Below, piece by piece: positions 1-7,583 of a DNA stretch of 64,000 bases. Every line of letters begins with the position of its first letter. The stretch's first letter is position 1. A program made the translations under genes and the position numbers. Below the pieces are notes generated by a model. It worked only from the letters and a program-made list of their open reading frames with translations, had not been told where the DNA came from and ran no database searches. Source of the stretch: Pseudomonadota bacterium (GTDB taxonomy: Bacteria > Pseudomonadota > Alphaproteobacteria > Micropepsales > Micropepsaceae); the NCBI GenBank assembly GCA_018241025.1, contig JAFEEQ010000025.1, positions 1-64,000 of the forward strand, read 5' to 3'.

Positions 1-146
1 TCAAATGCACCTGAACCGGCCCGGAAAAACCCTCCAGCGCCACCGCTGAAGGCCAAATCCAGCAAGGCCGACAAGCCGCCTGCAACACTCAAACGCTCAA
101 ACGCGAATTATGCAGCGATCCCCACAAGGGGGAGGTCAGTTGAGCT
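1..146. other. Unassigned left edge
   Basis: This short stretch lies beyond the stop codon of the thiolase gene and runs off the window. On the + strand one frame is open and reads as an Ala/Pro/Lys-rich peptide, but it continues antisense into the thiolase, so it is unlikely to be a real gene end. Other frames stop within 50 bases. No hairpin terminator is visible. It may hold the end of a neighbouring gene that cannot be identified from this side. Confidence 0.3.
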
Positions 147-1394
147 TCACACCCGCTCGATCAGCCCCACCGTGCCATGCCCGCCATCGGCGCAGATCGA
201 CACGATCCCGCGCGTGCCCTTCGGCATCGCCGACAGCTCCTTCACTGCTTGGCTCAGAATCCGCGCCCCCGTCGCCGCGAAGGGATGCCCGATCGCGAGC
301 GAGCCGCCATGCAGGTTCAGCCGCTCCCACGGGAATTCGCCGAGATCGAAATCGACGCCCGCCTTCTCGCGGCGATAGGCCGGATCCGACGCCGCCTTCA
401 CATTCGCCAGCACCTGTGCCGCGAAGGCCTCGTGGATGTTCCACACATCGATGTCCTTGAAGCTCAGCTTGTTGCGCGCCAGCAGCCGCGGGATCGCACG
501 CGCCGGCGCCATCAGGATGCCTTCCTCGTGATAGTCCATCGCCGCGATTTCCCAATCGGCGAACTTCACCGCCGCCGGATTGCCCAGCCGCTTCAGCCCT
601 TCGGCGTCGGCGACCCAGATCGATGCGGCGCCGTCGGTGTTGGGCGACGAATTGCCGGCCGTCAGCGTGCCGTGCTCATGGTCGAAGGCCGGGCGCAGGG
701 TCGCCAGCTTTTCCAGCGTCGAGTCGCGGCGCGGGATCGTGTCGTGATCGACGCCGCCGAACGGAATGACGAGATCGGCGAAGAACCCGCTATCCTGTCC
801 CGCGATCGCCGCCTGATGGCTCTTGAACGCGCGCATGTCCTGATCGGCGCGAGGGATCGCGAAATGCTTCGCGGTGTCCTCGGTGTGCTGGCCCATCGAA
901 CGGCCGCTCTGCTTGTTGGCCCAGCCGTTCACCGGCAGGTCGAAATCCGCCGGTGTCACCTTCTGGAGCATCTCGAGCGCGCCGGCCGGGTTCTTGGCAA
1001 ATTGCGCGAAGACGCCGTCGGCGAAGCTCGATTTCAGCGCCAGCGGCACATGGCTCATGGTCTCGACACCGCCGACCAGCGCGAGATGGATGCGCCCATG
1101 TCCCACCATACCCGCGGCTTCCACCGTGCCCATGAAACTGGTCGAGCAGGCCAGCACGGTCGAGAACGCCGGAATCTCGGGCGACAGCTTCGCATCGAAA
1201 ACGAGCTCGCGGGCGATGTTGGTCACCGTCGCATCCGGGATGACCTGGCCCCAGACGAGAAGGTCGGGCGTCGCCTTCTTGGCCATCGCCTCGACGACGG
1301 CGGTCGAAAGCTGGATCGCGTTGAAGCCGAGATAGGCGCCGCCGGCCTTGACGAAGGGTGTCCGGACGCCCGGAACGAGAAAGACGTCACTCAT
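147..1394 (-). CDS. Acetyl-CoA C-acetyltransferase (thiolase)
   Basis: A 415-residue thiolase that would cleave 3-ketoacyl-CoA with CoA, or condense two acyl-CoAs, in the cytoplasm. The nucleophilic cysteine is Cys83 in LACSTSFMG. The C-terminal half has NIHEAFAAQ, the GGSLAIGHPFAATGAR histidine motif and a late cysteine in ICADGGHG, so all catalytic elements are present at normal spacing and length. The start ATG is preceded by GAGGTG at good distance. It looks like the FadA/FadI degradative type rather than a PhaA type, but this is inference. Two small palindromes lie about 80-110 bp upstream. The P450 and epoxide-hydrolase-like genes nearby suggest a role in beta-oxidation of a lipid or terpenoid-like substrate. 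Confidence 0.93.
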   Translation of the reverse strand: MSDVFLVPGVRTPFVKAGGAYLGFNAIQLSTAVVEAMAKKATPDLLVWGQVIPDATVTNIARELVFDAKLSPEIPAFSTVLACSTSFMGTVEAAGMVGHGRIHLALVGGVETMSHVPLALKSSFADGVFAQFAKNPAGALEMLQKVTPADFDLPVNGWANKQSGRSMGQHTEDTAKHFAIPRADQDMRAFKSHQAAIAGQDSGFFADLVIPFGGVDHDTIPRRDSTLEKLATLRPAFDHEHGTLTAGNSSPNTDGAASIWVADAEGLKRLGNPAAVKFADWEIAAMDYHEEGILMAPARAIPRLLARNKLSFKDIDVWNIHEAFAAQVLANVKAASDPAYRREKAGVDFDLGEFPWERLNLHGGSLAIGHPFAATGARILSQAVKELSAMPKGTRGIVSICADGGHGTVGLIERV

Positions 1395-1755
1395 GAGTCA
1401 CCTCGCGTGTTTGGGCTTGTGAGATAGGCCCCGGCCATGACGATTGCCAGCGCGCCGGGCCTGGCCTGCCTGACAACCTGTCATAAAAATTGTGTCGGAC
1501 ACCCCTTGTATACCTCTGGTTGTTGCATATTTGCAGCACTGTGACCCATAGGACTCAGTCGTGTTGTAGCGCGCGCAAATTCTGCAAGACATACGAGGCG
1601 TTAGGCGCTGCTTGCGCGCCCACGCGGCGAACCGATCGGAGAGGCCCCTTTGGCAAGGGCCGCCGGTCCAAGACGCCGAAAGGCTTGAGGTCCACGGCCA
1701 ACCGTGCCGTTCGCGTGAGGTGGATGCACCTCCGCGCCGGCTGCGCAGCGGTGGA
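1395..1755. other. Gene-free region upstream of thiolase
   Basis: About 360 bases without a convincing gene. A 170-residue frame on the - strand crosses it but is Arg/Cys/Trp-rich with no domain and is rejected. It holds two perfect palindromes, TGACA-ACC-TGTCA at 1471-1483 and GTGTC-G-GACAC at 1492-1502, both placed where a thiolase promoter would be. Further left-to-right there are small hairpins, including GAGGTG-GATG-CACCTC near 1716-1731. The latter part could encode a structured RNA, but I recognise no known family. Confidence 0.45.
1471..1502. promoter_or_regulatory. Two adjacent palindromes, possible operators of the thiolase gene
   Basis: TGACAACCTGTCA (1471-1483) and GTGTCGGACAC (1492-1502) are perfect short inverted repeats sharing TGNC/GNCA halves, separated by 8 bp and lying 77-108 bp upstream of the thiolase ATG. 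The position suits regulator binding. No regulator can be assigned from sequence alone. Confidence 0.3.
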
Positions 1756-1796
1756 AAGAAGAGGGCGGATCCGGCGCCAGGGTCCGCCCTCTTCTT
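1756..1796 (-). terminator. Intrinsic terminator of the small membrane protein gene
   Basis: A perfect 14-bp stem (1756-1769 pairing with 1783-1796) encloses a 13-nt loop. On the - strand it is followed by a T-rich run (TTCTTTCC counting the stem end). The TAA stop of the gene at 1795-2283 lies inside the stem, so termination follows directly on translation. Confidence 0.8.
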
Positions 1797-2283
1797 ATGG
1801 GCGAAACCGCCTGAGCGCGAGGAAACCGCTGACCACGAAGAACACCAGCACCACCCCCTGCACCGCGCCGAACACCGGCCCGCCCGGCGGAGCCCCAGGA
1901 GCAAGCGCATGCAGCGCCGGCACTTTCAGGAACGACTGGATCACCAGCACGAAGCAGTTGAGGTAGAGCGAGAGGAAGGCCGTCACCACCCAGATCCAGC
2001 GCCAGGCTCCGGCAAAGCCGAAGACATGGCGTGCGAGCAGGGCCGGGATCAGCGCGAGGCTCAGCAGCACACCGGTCACCACGGCCGGTGTCACCGGGAA
2101 GGTCTGGATGATGAAGCCGGTGATCGCGGTCAGCACGCTGAAAATCAGGAACACCGAGGTCGCGCCCTCGCTCCGCCGGTTGCCCAGCGTGGCGAAGAGC
2201 ATGAGCAGCCCCGACACGATCGCGATCAGCGTGATCAGCGTGTGCACGAAAACGAACGAGAAAACCGGTATCCCGAAAAACAT
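1795..2283 (-). CDS. Small four-helix membrane protein, unknown function
   Basis: A protein of about 162 residues, nearly all hydrophobic, with four predicted membrane helices (roughly residues 5-30, 40-62, 66-85 and 90-115 with a further C-terminal segment near 135-155, so four or five). It starts MFFGIPVFSF and ends in a short basic tail RRFRP. I chose the ATG at 2283 because GAGGGGGG lies just upstream; an in-frame TTG at 2298 is less likely. No family is recognised. It lies 22 bp downstream of the P450 gene on the same strand and shares its terminator, so the two are probably co-transcribed. Confidence 0.75.
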   Translation of the reverse strand: MFFGIPVFSFVFVHTLITLIAIVSGLLMLFATLGNRRSEGATSVFLIFSVLTAITGFIIQTFPVTPAVVTGVLLSLALIPALLARHVFGFAGAWRWIWVVTAFLSLYLNCFVLVIQSFLKVPALHALAPGAPPGGPVFGAVQGVVLVFFVVSGFLALRRFRP

Positions 2284-2305
2284 GCTGCCCCCCCTCAAAC
2301 GAATT

Positions 2306-3568
2306 CTATGCCGCGATGCGCACCGTCATCGCGTCGAAACCCTTCACGAAATTCGAATTCATCCGCATCGGCTCGCCGACGACCTCGATCCGCCGGAAGC
2401 GTTTCAATATCTCTTCCCACATGATGCGCAGCTGCATTTCCGCGAGACGCATCCCGACGCAGCGGTGGATGCCGAAGCCGAAGGAAACATGCTGGCGCGG
2501 GCGCTCGCGATCGATGTGGAATTCATCCGGCCGGTCGATCGCCTCGCCGTCGCGGTTGCCCGAGACGTACCACATGACGACCTTGTCGCCCTTGCGGATC
2601 TGCTTGCCGCCGAGCTCGATATCGGCGAGCGCGGTGCGCCGCATATGCGCAACCGGGCTCTGCCAGCGGATGATCTCCGGCACCATGCTCTCGATCAGGG
2701 ACGGATTGGCGCGCAGCTTGTCGTACTGCTCGGGGTTCTGGTTGAGCGCCAGAAGGCCGCCGGTGATCGAATGCCGCGTCGTGTCGCTGCCGGCGACGAT
2801 CAGCAGCACGATGTTGCCGAGATAGGCATCCGGCGTTGCCTTGCGCGTCGCGTCGTTGTGGCAAAGCATCGAGATCAGGTCGTGCTGCGGCGGCTTGGCC
2901 AGCCGCTCGTCCCACAGCGCGGTGAACTTGCTGAAGATCTGGAAGAACTCGACCTGCCGCTGCTCTTCGGTCTGCACCACCGGCGAATCCGGCCCGGGCT
3001 GGGCCAGGATCAGGTCCGAGGCCCGTGGCAGCAGGCGGCGCTCCTCGAACGGAAAGTCGAACAGCGTCGCCAGCATCTGGCTCGTAAGTTCGACCGACAC
3101 CTTGTCGACGAAATCGAACGGTTCCCCGACCGGCAGTTCGTCGAGGATCTTCGCCGCCCGCTCACGGATCAGCGGCTCGAGAACCTTCAGGCTCTCCGGC
3201 GCGAACATCGGCGCGATGACCTTGCGCTGCTGATCGTGGTCCGGCGGATCGAGCGAGATGAAGCTGGTCTGCTCGCGCGGCTGCGGCCCGTCGAAAATCG
3301 TGATCCCGCCCAACTCCGAGTCCGACGAGAAGACGCGATGATTGCTGTCGACCGCGATGATGTCTCTGTGTTTCGTGACGGACCAGTAAGGCCCGAAGGC
3401 GCTCTGGTTGCAGCGGTGCACGGGGTCTTCCCGCCGCAGCCGCTCGAACCAGGGCCACAGCGTGTCGCCCCGGAACAGCTCGGGGTCTGAAACGTCGAAT
3501 GCATCGAGCGGGGTAGCTTCCGCCTTCTCCCGCGCCTCGGCATAGCGTTTTTTGAGGACGTCCAGCAT
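2306..3568 (-). CDS. Cytochrome P450
   Basis: A 420-residue soluble bacterial P450 that would hydroxylate a hydrophobic substrate with electrons from a ferredoxin. The I-helix oxygen-activation motif is AGSDTTRHS, the K-helix ExxR is EIIRW, and the haem loop FGFGIHRCVG carries the axial ligand Cys370. Length is typical. There is no signal peptide or membrane anchor. No ferredoxin or ferredoxin reductase gene is next to it, so redox partners must be elsewhere. The N-terminal part (WPWFERLRREDPVHRC) and the overall pattern resemble alkane/terpene/steroid-type bacterial CYPs; the exact CYP family cannot be assigned here. Confidence 0.95.
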   Translation of the reverse strand: MLDVLKKRYAEAREKAEATPLDAFDVSDPELFRGDTLWPWFERLRREDPVHRCNQSAFGPYWSVTKHRDIIAVDSNHRVFSSDSELGGITIFDGPQPREQTSFISLDPPDHDQQRKVIAPMFAPESLKVLEPLIRERAAKILDELPVGEPFDFVDKVSVELTSQMLATLFDFPFEERRLLPRASDLILAQPGPDSPVVQTEEQRQVEFFQIFSKFTALWDERLAKPPQHDLISMLCHNDATRKATPDAYLGNIVLLIVAGSDTTRHSITGGLLALNQNPEQYDKLRANPSLIESMVPEIIRWQSPVAHMRRTALADIELGGKQIRKGDKVVMWYVSGNRDGEAIDRPDEFHIDRERPRQHVSFGFGIHRCVGMRLAEMQLRIMWEEILKRFRRIEVVGEPMRMNSNFVKGFDAMTVRIAA

Positions 3569-3643
3569 CGCGTCTTCCCCCGCGAGTTCCCGGCCATGAG
3601 ACCAAGCGGCAAGGGGCGGCGCAAGGCCTTGACCGTCAGGAAA

Positions 3644-4057
3644 TCAGCCGTTCCAGGTGGACGCGACGTGCTCTTCGTCTTCCTGCGATGCCCGTTCGTG
3701 CTTCAGGAATTCGTAGTAGCCGCATTTGTTGTCGCCGGGGTAGGCGCGGCAGATCGACGGGCGGGCGCTGTAGATCGTGCAGCGCCGGGCCTCGGTGTCG
3801 AAGAACTGGCAGATCTTGCCGAAATGCTCGTCGGCCTTTCGCCGCATGGCGAACTGCTCATCGCCGTCCACCTTGGTGAACTTCTTGCGCGCCTGGGCAT
3901 AGCTCAAGCCGAAATGCTTGGCGAGACGTTCGACGTCGCGCTTGTTGAGCGGGATCACGGGATAGGAGCAGCAATAGCCCGGGCACTTGGCGCAGTTGTA
4001 CATGGCAATCCGTATGCGATGATGCTCCGGCATAGCGGTTCGCGCGGATCGATGCAA
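3644..4057 (-). CDS. YkgJ-type cysteine cluster protein
   Basis: A small protein of 137 residues with the Cys pattern of the YkgJ family (proposed zinc or iron-sulfur binding): MYNCAKCPGYCCSYP near residues 19-32, then CQFF, RRCTIYSARPSICRAYP and a last Cys in NKCGYYEF. The N-terminal 17 residues are basic and may not be translated; an internal ATG (MYNC) would give a version starting at the cluster. It is divergent from the epoxide-hydrolase-like gene, whose start lies only about 20 bp away. Function is not known for the family; roles in metal binding or oxidative chemistry are suggested. Confidence 0.82.
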   Translation of the reverse strand: MHRSARTAMPEHHRIRIAMYNCAKCPGYCCSYPVIPLNKRDVERLAKHFGLSYAQARKKFTKVDGDEQFAMRRKADEHFGKICQFFDTEARRCTIYSARPSICRAYPGDNKCGYYEFLKHERASQEDEEHVASTWNG

Positions 4058-4077
4058 AGCGTTTGCGGGGCAAGACG

Positions 4078-5046
4078 ATGACCACGTTCAAAAACATAGA
4101 GTTGTCCGGCATCACACTCCGTGCCGCGGTGGAAGGCTCGGGCCCCTTGGTGGTCATGGTCCACGGCTTTCCCGAATCATGGTTCTCCTGGCGCCATCAG
4201 ATGACGCCCATCGCCGAGGCCGGCTTCACCGCCTGCGCCATCGACGTCCGCGGCTATGGCGGCTCGGGCAAACCGCAGCGGGTCGAGGATTATGCGATGG
4301 AACGCATGGTCTCCGACGTGACCGGCGTGATCGAAGCCCTGAGCCCAAACGAAAGGGCGATCATCCTCGGCCACGATTGGGGCGCACCCATCGTCTGGAA
4401 CACCGCGCTCATCCGCCCCGATCGCGTCCGCGCGGTCGGCGCCCTGTCGGTGCCCTATGTCGGCCCGCCGACGCGGCCCTTCAGCGATATCTTCAATGAG
4501 ATCTTCACCAGGCGCGGCAAGTTCTTCTATCAGGCGTGGTTCCAGAACCCGCGATTGCCGGAGGCAGAAGCTGAAGCCAATCCGCGCGACTTCCTGCGCA
4601 AATTCTACTACGCGATCAGCGGCGACGCGCCCGACGGCACCTGGCCCAACAACAAGACCTCGGATCAGACCCTGCTCGAAGGTCTTGTCGATCCCGGCGA
4701 ATTCCCGGGCTGGCTGACGCCGGCCGAACTCGACTACTACGTGAAGGAATTCGAGGGCTCCGGCTTCTTCGGCCCGATCAGCCGCTACCGCAACCACGAA
4801 CGCGACTTCGAATATCTGCGCCGCTTCGCCGATCGCAAGATCGAACAGCCGGCGCTGTTCATCAGCGGCACCCGCGATCTCGCCTACAACATGTTCCGCG
4901 GTGCTACCGATCCGCTGGTCCCGATGCGCCAGCACGTCACCGATCTGCGCGTAGCGGACATTCTGGAGGGTTGCGGCCACTGGACCCAGCAGGAACGCCC
5001 CGCCGAAGTGAACGCGCGGCTCATCCCCTGGCTGAAATCGCTCTAG
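4078..5046 (+). CDS. Alpha/beta hydrolase, epoxide hydrolase-like
   Basis: A cytoplasmic alpha/beta hydrolase of 322 residues. The oxyanion-hole motif HGFPESW is at residues 29-35, the nucleophile elbow is GHDWGAP with Asp100, and the catalytic His is in CGHWTQQE (His301). An Asp nucleophile with HGxPxSW points to epoxide hydrolases (or haloalkane dehalogenase/fluoroacetate dehalogenase relatives), not esterases. The ATG at 4078 is preceded by GGGG at 4067-4070; an upstream TTG at 4063 is possible but less likely. It ends in a CTAG shared with the convergent GH84-like gene. Next to a P450 it may open epoxides formed during degradation. Confidence 0.9.
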   Translation: MTTFKNIELSGITLRAAVEGSGPLVVMVHGFPESWFSWRHQMTPIAEAGFTACAIDVRGYGGSGKPQRVEDYAMERMVSDVTGVIEALSPNERAIILGHDWGAPIVWNTALIRPDRVRAVGALSVPYVGPPTRPFSDIFNEIFTRRGKFFYQAWFQNPRLPEAEAEANPRDFLRKFYYAISGDAPDGTWPNNKTSDQTLLEGLVDPGEFPGWLTPAELDYYVKEFEGSGFFGPISRYRNHERDFEYLRRFADRKIEQPALFISGTRDLAYNMFRGATDPLVPMRQHVTDLRVADILEGCGHWTQQERPAEVNARLIPWLKSL

Positions 5047-6101
5047 GCAATCTCTTCTTCAAACTTATAGGCCCCATCGAGCCAGCCAAGGATCTCCCGC
5101 GCCGCCTCATGGTCGAAGCGGCTATAGCGCTGGCGCAGCCGCTCTTTTGTGACGTCCTGCAGTCGGGGCAGGCTGACATCCTGGAAGAACAGGATGTCTC
5201 GCTGGATTGCCGTCGCCAGATCCTCCGGCATGATCGCCCGCGCAGCCTCGGCAAACGCCCGTCCATATTCATAGGCATCGCCTTCGGCATAGCTCGCCGC
5301 CAGCGAAATCGCCGGAATGCAGGACAAGGTCGGCTGCAGCGCCGGATTGACACTATGCGCCGAGAGATATGGCGCGAGGCTCGCATGCCGTCCGGTGAAC
5401 GCGCGGATATGCAGGAACTGCGACATGCGGGCGCCGTCATTGACGGGATAGTTGTCCCACAGAAACGGCTTGCGCCCGATCTGCTCGCCCACCCGCTTCA
5501 GATGTCCCGCCGAATATTCCCGGCTGCACACCTCTTCGCCCGTCCAGAACACTTCGATCGACTTGTCGAGCAGCCGGCCCAGATCTTCGAGATAGTTCGC
5601 CGGCCGATGCCCAAAGAACCGGTCCAGCGTCGGATCGTCGGAGTAATAGCTCGGGCAGGTGATCAGCCGCGTCGCCTTCGACCGTTCCTTCACCCAATGT
5701 AGGATATCCACCTGGGTCTGCGCGAGGTTTGGCAGATCACCCCGCATGTCGTCGAACAGGATTGCCAGATCGTCGACGCCCCAGCTGTCGAACGCGGCCA
5801 GCTTGCGTGACAGATCATCCTTCGTTTCGGCGTTGAAATCGCGATAGAGCTCGTAGGGGCTGAGGCCGATACCGAAACGGACGCCCATCGCCCGGCAACT
5901 CGCCGACAGAGCTTTCAGCGCTGCCGCCATTTCCACCGGATGATCCTCACGCCAGCGCTTGCGCAGGAATTCGTCAGCCTTGGGCGCGTAGATGTAAAAT
6001 GTATAGCGGCGCCGGTTGAGTGTGCGGATAACCGACTCGCGGGCCTGCCAGCTCCATGGTTTGCCGTAGTATCCCTCGATCAAACCCAGTTCGACGGTCA
6101 T
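5043..6101 (-). CDS. GH84-like beta-N-acetylglucosaminidase domain protein
   Basis: A protein of 352 residues matching the NAGidase/GH84 catalytic barrel: EGYYGKPW at residues 9-16, an Asp pair in ILFDDMRGD (Asp117-Asp118) that would orient the N-acetyl group in substrate-assisted catalysis, and WDNYPVND further on. No signal peptide is visible, so action in the cytoplasm is implied, which is unusual if the target is an envelope glycan. Its ATG overlaps the TGA of the upstream membrane protein gene by 4 bp, indicating translational coupling. The neighbouring GH18-deacetylase-GT2 protein suggests a shared GlcNAc-based substrate; this is inference. Confidence 0.85.
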   Translation of the reverse strand: MTVELGLIEGYYGKPWSWQARESVIRTLNRRRYTFYIYAPKADEFLRKRWREDHPVEMAAALKALSASCRAMGVRFGIGLSPYELYRDFNAETKDDLSRKLAAFDSWGVDDLAILFDDMRGDLPNLAQTQVDILHWVKERSKATRLITCPSYYSDDPTLDRFFGHRPANYLEDLGRLLDKSIEVFWTGEEVCSREYSAGHLKRVGEQIGRKPFLWDNYPVNDGARMSQFLHIRAFTGRHASLAPYLSAHSVNPALQPTLSCIPAISLAASYAEGDAYEYGRAFAEAARAIMPEDLATAIQRDILFFQDVSLPRLQDVTKERLRQRYSRFDHEAAREILGWLDGAYKFEEEIA

Positions 6102-7465
6102 GGCGTTCCCTCGATTGCGCTCTTCATGTCAGCCGAAAGGTAGAGTAGGGCTGCGATCGCCGAAAGGTCGAGGAAATAGAGATAGCGATAGTCGCAGGCG
6201 ATGGAGATGAAAAAGAAACTGGCGGCAAACGCCAGCGCCGAGAGCAGCATCGCTGCGACGACGATGTCCGGATCGCGACGGCGTCGCAAAAGAAGCATCA
6301 GGCAGCAGATCGCAATGGCGGCATAGAACGGATGCGACCATACCGGCGTTCCAAAGAGATTCTTTCCATAACGCTCCAGCGCAATGTCGCGGGCATCGCG
6401 CCGCGCAGATATGCCGATCCTTTTCAGGTCTTCGCGTGGCCCTTCGATGCCTACGAATACCGGGCGGCAGGCTGCAACGTCGGGCGTCGCGAAAATCCAC
6501 CAAAAATCTTCGGCGCGCACGCGAAGATAGAGCCAGGGATGCGTAACGAATGTCTCTTGCCAGGCCTTGCTGATCGCGTCGGGATCGGCATCGGCTATCG
6601 CCGATGAGATTGCTGGAACACCGGCAAGCGGATCATTGCGAACAGGTGTGAATGCGGCGCGGCCCGACCCGTGCAGAACCTGATCGAGCTTCGGCTCGTC
6701 GTCTCCGAGATTTGCCAACTTCAAGTGTGGATTGCGCTTCAATGCGCCGGCAAGGTCGTAGACTTGCAACAGGGCAATCTGCTCCTGCGGCCCGGGATTG
6801 CCGTCACTTCGCAGGTCCAGAAGTGCGTTGGCCACCCATCCGCAGGCCAATACTGCCAAGGTCGACGACACGGTCAGGCCGATCGCACGCCCGGGCGATT
6901 GTCCCATACGCAAGAGAAGCCAGCCCAGCGCGAGGGCGGCGAACGGTAGAATGATTTGCCCATTTTGCCGCGTCAGCGACCCAAGAATCAGCAGCACCAG
7001 GCTCGCGACCGCGGACAAAGAACGCCGCCATCCCTGAAAGGCGGAGGCGCAGGCGAGGGCGGCAAAGGCCGCAACCGCGCAATCGGCGAAAAGGACATCC
7101 TTCCAGACGATCCCTTGATACAAAACTAGCAGGGGGCTCGCCGCGGCGAGCCCGGCCAGAACCATGACGCTCAAGCCCAGTTGCCTCGGCGGAATCAGAA
7201 CCAGCAAGGCAAGGCTTCCGAATGCCAGAATTCCATCGAACAGGATGAAAAGCCCGGTGCCGGGAATGGCTGCGTCGCCAAGACCGAGCAACCAGGCCAT
7301 GACCGGAGGATGCCAATTGTTGTAAAGCCCACGCCGTCCCTGCTCGAGCTGCAGGATTGAGTCGTATGACAGATGCCCTGGCCAGTTGACCGCAATGGCT
7401 GCAGCAAAGCCCGCCAGCAGGATGGCGACGGCGACGCTGGCAGGCCATGCTTTGGGCAAATTCAT
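6098..7465 (-). CDS. GT-C-like multi-pass membrane protein
   Basis: An integral membrane protein of about 455 residues with around ten hydrophobic helices. A first periplasmic loop contains GHLSYDSILQLEQGR followed by NNWHPPVMAW, and a long soluble loop lies around residues 240-360. This layout is that of lipid-sugar-dependent GT-C glycosyltransferases, although no firm family motif is visible. I chose the ATG at 7465 because longer in-frame starts would run into the divergent gene at 7584. It is co-transcribed with the GH84-like gene (4-bp overlap). The substrate is unknown. Confidence 0.75.
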   Translation of the reverse strand: MNLPKAWPASVAVAILLAGFAAAIAVNWPGHLSYDSILQLEQGRRGLYNNWHPPVMAWLLGLGDAAIPGTGLFILFDGILAFGSLALLVLIPPRQLGLSVMVLAGLAAASPLLVLYQGIVWKDVLFADCAVAAFAALACASAFQGWRRSLSAVASLVLLILGSLTRQNGQIILPFAALALGWLLLRMGQSPGRAIGLTVSSTLAVLACGWVANALLDLRSDGNPGPQEQIALLQVYDLAGALKRNPHLKLANLGDDEPKLDQVLHGSGRAAFTPVRNDPLAGVPAISSAIADADPDAISKAWQETFVTHPWLYLRVRAEDFWWIFATPDVAACRPVFVGIEGPREDLKRIGISARRDARDIALERYGKNLFGTPVWSHPFYAAIAICCLMLLLRRRRDPDIVVAAMLLSALAFAASFFFISIACDYRYLYFLDLSAIAALLYLSADMKSAIEGTP

Positions 7466-7583
7466 GGTCTCTGTTCTGCCACGCTTGGGGTGTGGTTGGC
7501 TAAAGTGATACCGCGCCGCTGGCGCATCTGGAGCATTACCGTGACGTTCATCTTCCGTCGGTGCGAGTCCGGAGCGTTGAGCC
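7466..7583. promoter_or_regulatory. Divergent promoter region of the glycan locus
   Basis: This 118-bp gap separates the divergently transcribed GT-C-like/GH84 operon and the GH18-deacetylase-GT2 gene, so it must contain both promoters or leaders. I see no strong consensus promoter or palindrome. Confidence 0.4.

Noticed and set aside
1..378. Carboxy-terminal part of a + strand gene entering from the left edge
   Set aside because: The open frame only ends deep inside the thiolase gene on the opposite strand, which makes a real gene end here unlikely.
1398..1910. A 170-residue frame on the - strand in the thiolase upstream region
   Set aside because: It crosses the terminator hairpin and overlaps the membrane protein gene; the composition is unlike a real protein.
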